The notes: a model not told the origin generated them from the sequence alone. Shown: positions 54,153 through 63,475, numbered from the stretch's first letter. The stretch: 64,000 bases of DNA from an uncultured Clostridia bacterium (GCA_934278995.1 CAKQWM010000003.1:134895-198894); one strand, 5' to 3'. Numbers and translations are program-made.

Positions 54153-55559
54153 TTATGCGGGATAAACTCTGTTTTTGTCGGAAGCCATATCTTTATCCAC
54201 ACCGGACTGTCTGGCAAGTCTGTATTTAAAGAAGTTGATTGCAACCTGATTAAATACGGCGTAAGATAAAACGTCTTCTTCCTGTTGTACGTATTCTGCG
54301 CATTCCGCTCTGTACTTATCGAGTTCGGGAGGAATGTCGTCGGCGGGGCGATGGGTAATCATAGGTTCGTCCCCTACTACCTTCTTTAATACCGAGGGAT
54401 CGGGCTCGGCAGGAAGTTTGCCGTATTCGCCGCGTAAAAGACCTTTAAATTCTTTGGTTACCATCTTGTATCTTTCGCCCATAAGCACGTTCAATACGGC
54501 TTGAGTGCCTACTATCTGACTGCTCGGCGTAACCAAAGGAGGATAACCGCAATCTTTTCTTACGTTAGGAACTTCCGCCAGAACGTCCATAAGTTTATCG
54601 GACTTGTTTTGTTGTTTGAGTTGGTTTATAAGGTTAGAAAGCATACCGCCCGGTACCTGATAAACGAGCGTGTTGATATCTACCTTCAAAACTTTATCGG
54701 ACAATACTCCGCTTGCCTTCAACTGATCGGCAACACCGCGGAAATATTGAGTAATGGGAAGCAGTTTGTTGAGGTCGATACCCGTGTCGTATTCTGTTCC
54801 CTTCAGCGTTGCCACCAAAGGTTCGGTAGCGGGTTGAGAGGTTCCGTTTCCTAACGGAGATAAAGCGCAGTCAACTATATCGCAACCGGCTTCTATCGCC
54901 TTTAAGTTTACCATATCGCCCGTGCCCGACGTATTGTGGGTATGAAGATGAATTTTGGTTTCGGGCTTTAAAACCTTTTTCATTCCCTTTATCAGATCGT
55001 AAACGGTGTAAGGAAGAAGCAGGTTTGCCATATCTTTAAGGCAGATATTGTCGGCGCCCATGTCTTCGAGCGTTTTAGCGAGTTTGATAAAGTATTCGTT
55101 GGTATGAACGGGACTCGTCGTGTAGCAGATAGTCGCTTCGCATACGCCGCCGTATTTCTTTATGGCTTTCATTGCGGTTTCGAGGTTTCTTACGTCGTTT
55201 AACGCGTCGAAAACTCTTATGATGGAAACGCCGTTTTTAATGCTTAAACGGACGAATTCGTCAACTACGTCGTCGGCGTAGTGTTTGTAACCTAAAAGGT
55301 TCTGACCGCGTAAAAGCATCTGAATAGGTGTCTTTTTAAGATGCGACTTCAAAATACGCAATCTTTCCCACGGATCTTCATTTAAAAACCTTAAGCAGGA
55401 GTCGAAAGTGGCGCCGCCCCAGGCTTCCAAAGAATAGTACCCTATGTCGTCCAACCGGTCGAGCATGGGAAGCATTTGTTCTGTAGTCATTCTCGTTGCC
55501 GCTTGCGATTGATGAGCGTCACGAAGAATGGTTTCGGTAATCATAACTTTTCTTGCCAT
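54153..55559 (-). CDS. Oxaloacetate decarboxylase alpha / transcarboxylase 5S-type carboxyltransferase
   Basis: Biotin-dependent carboxyltransferase acting on oxaloacetate or pyruvate. The 468-residue protein shows TILRDAHQSQAATRM, YSLEAWGGATFD, LLRGQNLLGYKHY and the metal/carboxyl-lysine motif CLKDMANLL with HLHTHNTSGTGDMV. The protein ends after the carboxyltransferase and PYC-OADA domains, without a biotinyl domain, so biotin is supplied by the separate carrier at 56983-57348. It is the last gene of the five-gene operon. Confidence 0.93.
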   Translation of the reverse strand: MARKVMITETILRDAHQSQAATRMTTEQMLPMLDRLDDIGYYSLEAWGGATFDSCLRFLNEDPWERLRILKSHLKKTPIQMLLRGQNLLGYKHYADDVVDEFVRLSIKNGVSIIRVFDALNDVRNLETAMKAIKKYGGVCEATICYTTSPVHTNEYFIKLAKTLEDMGADNICLKDMANLLLPYTVYDLIKGMKKVLKPETKIHLHTHNTSGTGDMVNLKAIEAGCDIVDCALSPLGNGTSQPATEPLVATLKGTEYDTGIDLNKLLPITQYFRGVADQLKASGVLSDKVLKVDINTLVYQVPGGMLSNLINQLKQQNKSDKLMDVLAEVPNVRKDCGYPPLVTPSSQIVGTQAVLNVLMGERYKMVTKEFKGLLRGEYGKLPAEPDPSVLKKVVGDEPMITHRPADDIPPELDKYRAECAEYVQQEEDVLSYAVFNQVAINFFKYRLARQSGVDKDMASDKNRVYPA

Positions 55560-55574
55560 AATATTAACTCCTTA

Positions 55575-56966
55575 TTAAAGTAACGGGCAAACCGCAAGTA
55601 AAACGCCGGCGGCTATTGCGGAACCTATAACGCCCGCAACGTTAGGTCCCATGGCGTGCATAAGTAAGTGGTTGTCGGGATCGTATTCTCTGCCCATGTC
55701 CTGAGAGATTCTCGCCGCCATAGGAACTGCGGAAACACCCGCGGAACCGATAAGAGGATTTATCTTTCCGCCCGAAATCTTGTTCATGATTTTCGCGCAG
55801 AGAAGTCCGCCGACCGTTCCCATGCAGAACGCGAAAAGACCAAGTAAAATAATACCTAAAGTCTTTACGTCGAGGAAGGTGGAACCTATTGCCTTTGAAC
55901 CGACCATAACGCCGAGGAAAATGGTTACGGTGTTCATAAGTCCGTTCTGAGCGGTATCCGAAAGCCTTTGCGTTACACCCGATTCTCTTAATAAATTACC
56001 GAGCATAAGCATGCCGAGAAGTGGCATTGCGTCGGGTAAAAGCAACCCTACTACCAAAGAAACGGCTATCGGGAAAACGATTTTTTCGAGTTTTGAAACC
56101 GTTCTTAATTGTTTCATTTTTATACGGCGTTCCTTATCAGTGGTCAAAAGCCTCATTATAGGCTTCTGAATTACAGGGATAAGAGCCATATACGAATACG
56201 CCGAAATTGCGATTGCGGGAAGTAAATCTTCCGCGAGTTTTTTCGCTACGTAAATCGCCGTAGGACCGTCTGCGCCGCCGATAATGGCTATTGCGCCGGA
56301 TTCTTTAGGCGTAAAGCCTAAAAGGCACAACGCGCCGAAGAAGGTAATAAATATACCGAGTTGCGCCGCCGCACCCATAAGCATGCTTTTCGGGTTGGCG
56401 ATCAGCGGACCGAAGTCCGTCATGCAACCGATGCCGAGGAATATAATCGGGGGGAAGATTACCCAATCTACGCCCTTATAGATGTAGTAGAACAAACCGA
56501 AGTTTCTTATAACGGTTTCCGAAGAAAGCGAAAGTGTAACTACGTAGTTGCCGTTAGTATTCTTAATGGCTTCCAACGCCTGCGTTAAAGCCGTTACCGT
56601 AACTTCGGTTACGTTATATTTTGCGCAAAGTTCGCTCAATGTTCCCCTTGCGATTTCTGAGCCGGCAGTGATTGCTCCCGTTTCAATATTTTTATATACT
56701 TCGGTTACTATATAACCCTTCGCGCCGAACAAAACGCCGTAAGCGCCCGGAATGTTTACGATGAACATACCGAATGCTATGGGAAGCATCAGAAGCGGTT
56801 CAAATTTTTTAACTATTGCAAGATAAAATAATAAGAAAGACACGGCTATCATTACGTAGTTACGCCAGTCGGTACCCTGAACGATACCGGTTTGGTTCCA
56901 TAACCCCGAAAGCGACTCGCCTATGTTTTCCCATACTCCGCTTGCGAGTACAGAAGTTAAATTCAT
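55575..56966 (-). CDS. oadB: Sodium ion-translocating decarboxylase, beta subunit (OadB)
   Basis: Membrane subunit that decarboxylates carboxybiotin and exports Na+. The 463-residue protein has the family core GIGCMTDFGPLIANPKS, IIGGADGPTAIYVAKKLA (Asp used for Na+ coupling), and GSAGVSAVPMAARIS near the end with many hydrophobic helices. An insertion of about 65 residues (about 85-150, KNIETGAITAGSEIARGT region) lies in a loop after the second helix and is not usual. A second hydrophilic loop has KERRIKMKQLRTVSK. Confidence 0.95.
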   Translation of the reverse strand: MNLTSVLASGVWENIGESLSGLWNQTGIVQGTDWRNYVMIAVSFLLFYLAIVKKFEPLLMLPIAFGMFIVNIPGAYGVLFGAKGYIVTEVYKNIETGAITAGSEIARGTLSELCAKYNVTEVTVTALTQALEAIKNTNGNYVVTLSLSSETVIRNFGLFYYIYKGVDWVIFPPIIFLGIGCMTDFGPLIANPKSMLMGAAAQLGIFITFFGALCLLGFTPKESGAIAIIGGADGPTAIYVAKKLAEDLLPAIAISAYSYMALIPVIQKPIMRLLTTDKERRIKMKQLRTVSKLEKIVFPIAVSLVVGLLLPDAMPLLGMLMLGNLLRESGVTQRLSDTAQNGLMNTVTIFLGVMVGSKAIGSTFLDVKTLGIILLGLFAFCMGTVGGLLCAKIMNKISGGKINPLIGSAGVSAVPMAARISQDMGREYDPDNHLLMHAMGPNVAGVIGSAIAAGVLLAVCPLL

Positions 56967-56982
56967 ATATCGTCTCCCGAAG

Positions 56983-57348
56983 TTACGCTATGACCGCCAA
57001 AGTTGCGCCGGTTTCTACGTTAGAACCTTCGGAAACGGTAAAGGTAACCGTTCCGTCGCAAGGAGCGTTAAGGTCGTTATCCATCTTCATCGCTTCGAGA
57101 ATAACTATTACGTCGCCTTTTTTAACTTTGGAACCGTTTGCGACGGCAAGTTTTTTAATCATGCCGGGCATCGGGGAAGTCATCTTCGTTCCGTTTGCGG
57201 GCGCCTGCGCTTTGGGCGCGGTCTGAGCCTTGGGGGCTTCCGCAACGGGTGCAACGGTCTGAGCGGGAGCGGGAGAGGAAGTCGCGCCGACTTCTTCAAC
57301 GCCTACCTGATATTGTTTTCCGTCTATAGTTATAATAAAATTACGCAT
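56983..57348 (-). CDS. Biotin carboxyl carrier protein (decarboxylase/transcarboxylase)
   Basis: A 121-residue biotinyl protein: an Ala/Pro linker (about 22-52) and a biotinyl domain ending in ILEAMKMDND, with Lys88 the biotinylated residue. The length and linker match 1.3S-type and OadA-tail carriers. It lies between oadG and oadB and shuttles CO2 between the carboxyltransferases and OadB. Confidence 0.96.
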   Translation of the reverse strand: MRNFIITIDGKQYQVGVEEVGATSSPAPAQTVAPVAEAPKAQTAPKAQAPANGTKMTSPMPGMIKKLAVANGSKVKKGDVIVILEAMKMDNDLNAPCDGTVTFTVSEGSNVETGATLAVIA

Positions 57349-57362
57349 GATTGATTAACTCC

Positions 57363-57674
57363 TTATAAGATTCTTTTGATTTTTTTGATTTTAAATTCGC
57401 AATTTGAGTTTTGTTTAAAGTAATACGCCGTAAGAGCCGCTGTGATAACCGCTACCGTTTCATCCGACAATTCGTTTGAAATTTCGTCGGATAAGTCTTC
57501 GGAAACGTTAACTTCGGTTCCGGGTTCCGCTTTTTTCTTTTTAGCCGACATGATTTTTCCGATACCTTCGATTACGATAACGATTACGGTGATACCGAAA
57601 AATACGACTGCCATACCGAGAATAAAAACGAAAAGCCCGTTAAACAGTTTGGAAGCCATTAACAAGTTCGTCAT
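57363..57674 (-). CDS. Sodium pump decarboxylase gamma subunit (OadG family)
   Basis: A 103-residue protein with one transmembrane helix (about residues 10-35, FNGLFVFILGMAVVFFGITV), a charged linker (KKKKAEPGTEVNVSEDLSDE) and a C-terminal part with AVITAALTAYYF, as in OadG. In the pump OadG anchors the complex and binds zinc. It lies 13 bp from each neighbour. Confidence 0.88.
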   Translation of the reverse strand: MTNLLMASKLFNGLFVFILGMAVVFFGITVIVIVIEGIGKIMSAKKKKAEPGTEVNVSEDLSDEISNELSDETVAVITAALTAYYFKQNSNCEFKIKKIKRIL

Positions 57675-57686
57675 TATTTCACCTCG

Positions 57687-59063
57687 TTATATGAGCATCT
57701 GTAAAGCCGAAATAATATATTGACGAACGAATTGAGGTTCGATTACGTCGTCTATATATCCGCTTTGCGCGGCTTTTAAGGGATCGAGTTCGATTTCAGC
57801 GAATTTTTCTTTAAGTTCGTCTTTGTTACTGCCTTGCGCGTACTCCATTTCCGCCCCGACTTCCTTCGGGACAACGCCGATTTCGGACGTTGCGAAAGCA
57901 AAAGAATAATCCGCGCCGTAAGCCTTGGAGGCAAACAAAGTATAACCTAAACCGATTGCTTTACCGTATATTACGTTGATTGCGGGAACTTCGGAAGCGT
58001 AGTTGAGCGCGCATAAAAGTTGAGAAAGGCTGTTAAGCGCGGTGGACGAGTTGGTTTCGCCGTCAGACTTTAAACCGAGCGTATTTACGAAAGTCAATAC
58101 GGGGAATCCGTTATCGGTAGCGTAATATAAAAAGTCTTTTATTTTTTCTACGTTCTGTCCGGTAAGTTCGACGCCGTTTTCGCCGCTGAATATAATAGAC
58201 GCGACCGCGTAACCTCCTACCCTGCCGATGCCGGTTATGACTTCGGGGGCGTATTCGGCGTTGAGTATTTTCAGGGCGCCTTTGTCGAATACCGCTTCCT
58301 GCAAGCATTTGGCGCAAACCTTTTCGTTTAACGAAGGAGCGCTTCTGTTCGCGTCGTCGTCGGGTTCTTCGTAAATACCGCCGAATCCCGGCAAAACGCT
58401 TAAAATATCGCAGATACCGTTTCTTGCTTCGGAAATATCGTTTACGGAGAAAGTGCATAAACCGCTGCCGTTTTTGCTTCCGCCGATTTTGGCTTCGTCG
58501 TAACTTACGCCTTGTTTTGCCGCAATCACAAGAGGACTGTTGAAACAAACGCAAGCGCCTTTAAGATAATAAACGTAATCGCATTCCGCCGCAAGTACGG
58601 TTGCGGAACCGAATACCTTACCGTTCATTACGGCAAACTGAGGAACGACGCCTTTTAATTCCTGCGCTTTATTTAAAAGACTCGCTACGCCTTCTAAGGC
58701 GTCAACGCCTTCGCCCGCCAGAACGCCTTGCGAAGAAAGAATATAAACGACGGGAGCGTTTGCTATCTGAGCCTTTTCCATTAAGTTAACGATTTTTTTG
58801 CAATTTTTGGCGCCTAACCCGCCGGAAAGTACGTTACCCATGAGCGCAGCCACGTAAACGGGATATTCGTCTATCGTCGCGTAACCCGTTACGACGCCCT
58901 CGCCTAACGCGCTTTCGCCGTAAAAATCGTTACGGGAAGAGCCGAAACTTTGCAATTCCACAAAACTCTCTGCGTCGATAAGTTCGGAAATCATCATTCT
59001 CGTTTCCGCGCCTTCACGGTGCAAAAGGTCTTTTCGGGATTTAAGCAAGCTTAATTTATCCAT
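57687..59063 (-). CDS. MmdA/12S-type carboxyltransferase
   Basis: A 458-residue protein with two crotonase-like halves typical of propionyl/methylmalonyl-CoA carboxyltransferases. It is shorter than the usual 505-525 residues and divergent. The first half has YPVYVAALMGNVLSGGLGAKN, and the second half SIIFSGENGVELTGQNVEKI and GKAIGLGYTLFASKAYGADYSFA. The ATG at 59063 is chosen because GGAGG lies 6 nt upstream; the longer frame adds 17 residues without support. First gene of the operon. Substrate is probably an acyl-CoA, but the usual CoA motifs are hard to align. Confidence 0.85.
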   Translation of the reverse strand: MDKLSLLKSRKDLLHREGAETRMMISELIDAESFVELQSFGSSRNDFYGESALGEGVVTGYATIDEYPVYVAALMGNVLSGGLGAKNCKKIVNLMEKAQIANAPVVYILSSQGVLAGEGVDALEGVASLLNKAQELKGVVPQFAVMNGKVFGSATVLAAECDYVYYLKGACVCFNSPLVIAAKQGVSYDEAKIGGSKNGSGLCTFSVNDISEARNGICDILSVLPGFGGIYEEPDDDANRSAPSLNEKVCAKCLQEAVFDKGALKILNAEYAPEVITGIGRVGGYAVASIIFSGENGVELTGQNVEKIKDFLYYATDNGFPVLTFVNTLGLKSDGETNSSTALNSLSQLLCALNYASEVPAINVIYGKAIGLGYTLFASKAYGADYSFAFATSEIGVVPKEVGAEMEYAQGSNKDELKEKFAEIELDPLKAAQSGYIDDVIEPQFVRQYIISALQMLI

Positions 59064-59254
59064 ATATGCCTCCATATTGATATAAAAAGTATGATACAGT
59101 CGTTTTTTTGGCAAAAAATGATTCGTTTTGCCTGTTATAACGACAAATTACCTTGAAAAAACGACAAGAAAACGGTGATATTCTGCAAAATACCCATTCT
59201 CTGCCATTATAATTCTATCCTGCTAATTATACATTATATTTTTGACGATTGCAA

Positions 59255-59281
59255 ACAAAAAAGACGCGGAAAAGCGTCTTT
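59255..59281 (-). terminator. Terminator after the GalT-like gene
   Basis: AAAGACGC (59260-59267) pairs with GCGTCTTT (59274-59281); six T's follow leftwards. The rest of 59064-59259 is AT-rich and contains several TATAAT-like boxes (one at 59206-59211 on the minus strand) that may serve the carboxyltransferase operon. Confidence 0.88.
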
Positions 59282-59297
59282 GTTCGTTTTTTCTTTT

Positions 59298-60665
59298 TTA
59301 TTTTACGTTTGAAGTCGAAAGAAAACTTTTAAACGAGCGAATTTCGTCATCTCCGCCGGAAAACGGCGTCTTTACCGACGACACCTGAATAAGTTTTTTG
59401 ACAAACGCCTGTTTAAAAGCGTTTTCTGCTTTTGAAGAATCTTTATAAAAGCCTTCTTCCTTGATTATATCCGTTATAAAATCTTTAAGACCGTAAAGCG
59501 CTCCTCCGTCCGCAAAAAGGCTGTCGTCCATGGGGATTTTTTTGGTTAAAACCGCGCATGCCATTTCCGTTTGTTCTTTTGCTTTACCCGAAAGATAATA
59601 AGTTCCCGAATAATCGGATACGATAACTTTTTCAAATACGGAAAGATCCTCGTCAAGGTCGATTTTTTTGTCGCAATAAAGAGATATATCGACCTTATAA
59701 CGATTGTCCTGCGAGTATTTTACCGAAACGAAAACGTCGTTACGGGAAACGCCGTCGGCGCCTTTTCCGAAAACTTCGTCGTCGGAATAAATAAGCCACT
59801 TTTCAAGCAGATCGACGGCGAGCCTTTCAAGAGTGTTTCTGTTGAAAGACTGCATGCTTACGGCTGAAAATTCGCCGTCGTAAACGGAAATTTCAACGTC
59901 GGGATAGTTTTCGGAAGATGCGGTAAAATCCGCTTTTTTAGCAAAATCATTATTACTTATCCCCGCCGTAAAAACCTTGCCGAAATTATCGGAACCGTAC
60001 TTATTTCCTTTAAAAAACGCCGACGCCGAATAGTCGGGAAGGTATTCTATAAAATCAAGCATAGATAGTACTACATCGGCAAAATTGCCATCGACTTTGT
60101 CTGCGGTTAAAGCGCATTGACGATCGTAAACGGTAGGTTCTACGTAAGTCATCTTACGCTTTTTCCCGTTCAGATCAAGAGAAACGTTTCTCAAATCGTC
60201 GATATCGAGCGCTTTTATCGAATCTTCGTAAACGAAAACGTTTACACCCTCGCCTTCGTAATAACGATAAGCGACGTCTTTTAACGCCTTACCCGATATC
60301 TGCCCCGATGACGACGAAAGCCCGTAAAGATATTCGCAAGCGGCATTCGCGCCGAATTTTTCCCTTAAAGCGCGGAATTTTTTATCGATATGCGACGGCA
60401 ACGGAAGCAAGACGCTGAAAATCAGCCCTATAAATTTTTTTTCGCCCGAAATCGGCGCCAACTTACGTTCCCGAACGTATTCGGTCAAATTTTCGAGCAA
60501 TTTGCGGAAAGAAGATTCTTTGGCGACTTCTTCTGTCTTATAAGCCTTCAACCCGAACAGCGTTTGCAGGATATCTCTTTTAACGCCGACGTCGCAATCG
60601 TTCAGTTCAAGATTTTCTTTAGCGTAATCGAGTAATTTTTCGATTAAAACGGCTCCGTTTTCCAT
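59298..60665 (-). CDS. Divergent GalT-family (Firmicutes type) protein lacking the active site
   Basis: A 455-residue protein that aligns with Firmicutes-type UDP-glucose-hexose-1-phosphate uridylyltransferase (GalT): VLLPLPSHIDKKFRALREKFG with ACEYLYGLSSSSGQI, then VEPTVYDRQCALTADKVDG with LSMLDFIEYLPDYSASAFFKG, then NTLERLAVDLLEKWLIYSDDEV and RNDVFVSVKYSQDNRYKVDIS. Where GalT has the catalytic His-x-His (SHDHFQGG), this protein reads FTAGISNNDFAKKAD, with no His. Cys and the neighbouring zinc ligands of GalT are also not evident. It is likely not a uridylyltransferase. Stands alone between the carboxyltransferase operon and dinB. Confidence 0.6.
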   Translation of the reverse strand: MENGAVLIEKLLDYAKENLELNDCDVGVKRDILQTLFGLKAYKTEEVAKESSFRKLLENLTEYVRERKLAPISGEKKFIGLIFSVLLPLPSHIDKKFRALREKFGANAACEYLYGLSSSSGQISGKALKDVAYRYYEGEGVNVFVYEDSIKALDIDDLRNVSLDLNGKKRKMTYVEPTVYDRQCALTADKVDGNFADVVLSMLDFIEYLPDYSASAFFKGNKYGSDNFGKVFTAGISNNDFAKKADFTASSENYPDVEISVYDGEFSAVSMQSFNRNTLERLAVDLLEKWLIYSDDEVFGKGADGVSRNDVFVSVKYSQDNRYKVDISLYCDKKIDLDEDLSVFEKVIVSDYSGTYYLSGKAKEQTEMACAVLTKKIPMDDSLFADGGALYGLKDFITDIIKEEGFYKDSSKAENAFKQAFVKKLIQVSSVKTPFSGGDDEIRSFKSFLSTSNVK

Positions 60666-60786
60666 TTTTCACCTTTGTTGATTCTTTTTATGCGGAATTA
60701 TAAACATTATAAACGCAAAAACGTTTTTTTACAACAAATTCGCACGCGTTTTTCCGTTTTAGGTATAATTTATGTTTTTCGGTATT

Positions 60787-62019
60787 TCAGCGTTTATGCG
60801 ACTCGGGATGAATAACGTGTGTTTCTTCGGGGTCTTCTCTCGAAATCCTTTTATCCTTCAGCGTTATCGCCTTTTTAAGACTTGACGAACCGTATTTGTC
60901 ACGGATAGCGCCGACCGTTTTCGCAAGCGAAAGTTTTTTGTCGTAAACGACGGGATCTTCAAAAATAGACAATTGCGTTTCGCCGCTGCTGAAATCGGAC
61001 GCGGATATGCCGAGCGATCTGACGCCCCGTTTAAAATCGTAGTTTTCTTTGAAAAGTTTCATCGAAAGATCGAGTATATCTTCCGAAAAACTCGACGGAA
61101 AGGGTAATTTTGCCTGACGGGTGAAAAAACATAAGGCGTCGTCCCGCACGGTAAGAGTTACCGTGTTTGCCATACCGAGATTTTTACGCAAAATTCTCGA
61201 AGAAACACTGTCAGACAAAACCGACAGCATTATGTGTACGTCGTCAAAATCGTTTAAATCACGATAGCAGGTCATGCTGTTGCCCACCGATTTTATTTCG
61301 TCGGGTTCTTCGTACTTTCTTACCGAAGAAGCGTCCTCTCCTTTGGCGAAAGCGGAAAGCATTTTTCCCCATTTACCGAAAGATTCGGTCAGAAAGCCGA
61401 CGTTTGTATTCGCTAAATCCCCTATCGTGTTTATGTTGAATTTTGCAAGTTTTAGCGCGGTTTTTCTTCCTACCATCAAAAGATCGGAACAAGGAAGACA
61501 CCAGACTTTTTCTTTATAATTATTTTCGTCTATTACCGTCGTTGCGTCAGGTTTTTTCATGTCGGAACCGAGTTTTGCGAAAACTTTATTGAAACTTACG
61601 CCTACGGAAGCGGTAAGTTTTAAATCACGCACTTTCGAGCGAATTTCATCGGCTATTTTTTCGCCGTTACCGAAAATTTTGCTGTTGGTAACGTCAAGCC
61701 ACGCTTCGTCGATACCGAAAGGTTCTACGCGGTCTGTATATCCGAGATATATTTTTCTCACTTTTTCGGAAAAATCGAGATATTTGTCGAAATCGGCCTC
61801 GACGGTCAGTAGTTCCGGGCAAAGGTTTTTGGCATCTCTTATGGTCATGCCCGTTTTTACGCCGAGTTTTTTTGCCTTCTCGTTTTTGGCAAGCACTATG
61901 CCGTGCCTGTCTTTGACGCTTCCCGTCACGCAAAAAACACGATCTTTTAAAGAAGAATCGTAAACCTGTTCGCACGAGGCGTAAAAGTTATTAAGATCGG
62001 AATGCAATATTACTTTCAT
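60787..62019 (-). CDS. dinB: DNA polymerase IV (Y-family)
   Basis: Error-prone translesion polymerase. The 410-residue protein has MKVILHSDLNNFYASCEQVY (palm, first metal Asp), the steric-gate region around DKRVFCVTGSVKD, PFGIDEAWLDVT (second metal carboxylates) and SVGVSFNKVFAKLGSDMKKPDA, then the thumb and little-finger domains. It ends in a basic His-rich tail. The start overlaps the upstream membrane-protein gene by 4 nt. No LexA box is seen nearby. Confidence 0.95.
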   Translation of the reverse strand: MKVILHSDLNNFYASCEQVYDSSLKDRVFCVTGSVKDRHGIVLAKNEKAKKLGVKTGMTIRDAKNLCPELLTVEADFDKYLDFSEKVRKIYLGYTDRVEPFGIDEAWLDVTNSKIFGNGEKIADEIRSKVRDLKLTASVGVSFNKVFAKLGSDMKKPDATTVIDENNYKEKVWCLPCSDLLMVGRKTALKLAKFNINTIGDLANTNVGFLTESFGKWGKMLSAFAKGEDASSVRKYEEPDEIKSVGNSMTCYRDLNDFDDVHIMLSVLSDSVSSRILRKNLGMANTVTLTVRDDALCFFTRQAKLPFPSSFSEDILDLSMKLFKENYDFKRGVRSLGISASDFSSGETQLSIFEDPVVYDKKLSLAKTVGAIRDKYGSSSLKKAITLKDKRISREDPEETHVIHPESHKR

Positions 62020-62936
62020 AATGGTCGGGTTTTTGCGCGCTTTTTAAAAATTTTTCTTAGTTTTACGGATAATTTATTACCGCTTTTATAAACGCGAAGA
62101 GAAAGATAAGCGGTAAATAAAAACACGATTATCCATACGGACATTCCTGCTTCGGTATCGAAGGGTATAAGACTGCCGTTTAAAGAATAAGCCGTGGCAA
62201 ATACTGAGATAAGTCGGGTAAATGCGACGGTCAGAATAAAATATCTTTCCGACATGGAAGAAAGCCCCGCGACGAAGCACAATAAATCATCGGGGAAAAA
62301 CGGTAATAAAAACATTGCCGTAAGCATGATTTTATCTTTACCGTACGCCAAAGCGCGTACTTTTTCGAGGTTTTTTTCGCCCACAAGATATCCGACGATT
62401 TTTACACCTAATTTTCTGCCGACGAAAAAAGCGGTTACAGAGCCTGAGTATATGCCTATAAAACTTATTACGGCGCCTTTAAAAGGTCCGAAAAGAGCAA
62501 CCGACGCGCCCGTGGTTATGATTCCCGGTATGGGTAATACCGCCACTTGCAAAAACTGTACGAATATCATTACAGCCCACGCAAAAGCGCCCTTTTTGAG
62601 AACGTAAAATCTGAGGCTTTCGACGGACGAAAAATTATCGCTGAAACCCGTAACTTTAAGTATGTATAAAAAAGAAAAAATTATAGCCGAAAAAGTAAAC
62701 CCCGCGGAAATAATCCGACACGGAACAACTTTGTTTTTCTTTTTAAGCGCGATTACGGCAACGCACAAAGTCAAATACATCAAAGCAACGATAGAAAGGA
62801 TCGCCTTTTTATATTCAAAGCCGTTATCGACCGCTTTAATCAGGTATGTTACCGAAAAAAAAGCGGAAAAACCGCCTAAAATAAAGGTCGGAAGAACAGA
62901 TAACCCGTCGATAAATTTCTCAGACTTACGTTTCAT
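62016..62936 (-). CDS. VTT-domain (TVP38/TMEM64, DedA-like) membrane protein
   Basis: A 306-residue membrane protein. Four N-terminal helices precede the VTT domain (about 135-250): LQVAVLPIPGIITTGASVALFGPFKG with the re-entrant loop, GRKLGVKIVGYLVG, and FLLPFFPDDLLCFVAGL. Members act in lipid scrambling or as DedA-like transporters. The extended N-terminal helices set it apart from minimal DedA proteins. Overlaps dinB by 4 nt; the pairing with Pol IV is probably only positional. Confidence 0.88.
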   Translation of the reverse strand: MKRKSEKFIDGLSVLPTFILGGFSAFFSVTYLIKAVDNGFEYKKAILSIVALMYLTLCVAVIALKKKNKVVPCRIISAGFTFSAIIFSFLYILKVTGFSDNFSSVESLRFYVLKKGAFAWAVMIFVQFLQVAVLPIPGIITTGASVALFGPFKGAVISFIGIYSGSVTAFFVGRKLGVKIVGYLVGEKNLEKVRALAYGKDKIMLTAMFLLPFFPDDLLCFVAGLSSMSERYFILTVAFTRLISVFATAYSLNGSLIPFDTEAGMSVWIIVFLFTAYLSLRVYKSGNKLSVKLRKIFKKRAKTRPL

Positions 62937-63025
62937 TTGGCAAAACCGTCAAAATATTATATTTTGACAAATTGCCCGCTTATGCAAAACATGCCTTAAG
63001 GTTATCCGTTTATCGCAGATATAAC

Positions 63026-63475
63026 TTATAACGACGGCGCCGTAAGTTTATCGATTTCTTTTCTTGCTATTTCGTCGCAACGGTTATTGTAGGCGTTATC
63101 GGCGTGTCCCTTGACTTTTACGAATTTAACGCGATGTTTTGAAAGAAGAGATAGCAATTCTTCCCATAATTCTTTGTTTTTTACCGGCTTTTTGTCGGCT
63201 GTTTTCCACCCGTTATGAAACCAGGCGTAAAGCCATTCGTTTTGTACGGCGTTGACAACGTAAGCGGAATCGCTGTACAAAGTAACTTCGCATGCGTATT
63301 TTAACGCCGAAAGCGCTTTTATGACAGCCAGAAGTTCCATGCGGTTATTAGTCGTTTCCGCTTCTCCGCCCGAAATTATTTTTTCGGTTCGCTTATATAT
63401 CAAAATTGCTCCCCATCCGCCGGGACCGGGATTATACGAACACGCGCCGTCCGTGTAAATCGTTACTTGCTTCAT
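63026..63475 (-). CDS. rnhA: Ribonuclease HI
   Basis: Cleaves the RNA of RNA-DNA hybrids. In the 149 residues the catalytic set is complete: Asp9 in IYTDGACSYNPG, Glu47 in NNRMELLAV, Asp69 in LYSDSAYVV and Asp134 in NRCDEIARK; His124 in VKGHADN is the usual proton relay. There is no hybrid-binding N-terminal domain. Upstream is copy 2 of the 292-bp element. Confidence 0.96.
   Translation of the reverse strand: MKQVTIYTDGACSYNPGPGGWGAILIYKRTEKIISGGEAETTNNRMELLAVIKALSALKYACEVTLYSDSAYVVNAVQNEWLYAWFHNGWKTADKKPVKNKELWEELLSLLSKHRVKFVKVKGHADNAYNNRCDEIARKEIDKLTAPSL

Noticed and set aside
59298..60665. Functional galactose-1-phosphate uridylyltransferase
   Set aside because: The catalytic His-x-His and metal Cys are not present in the aligned region.
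60787..62019. LexA box expected before dinB
   Set aside because: No GAAC-N4-GTTC-like site is seen in the region above dinB or the membrane gene, so SOS control is not claimed.
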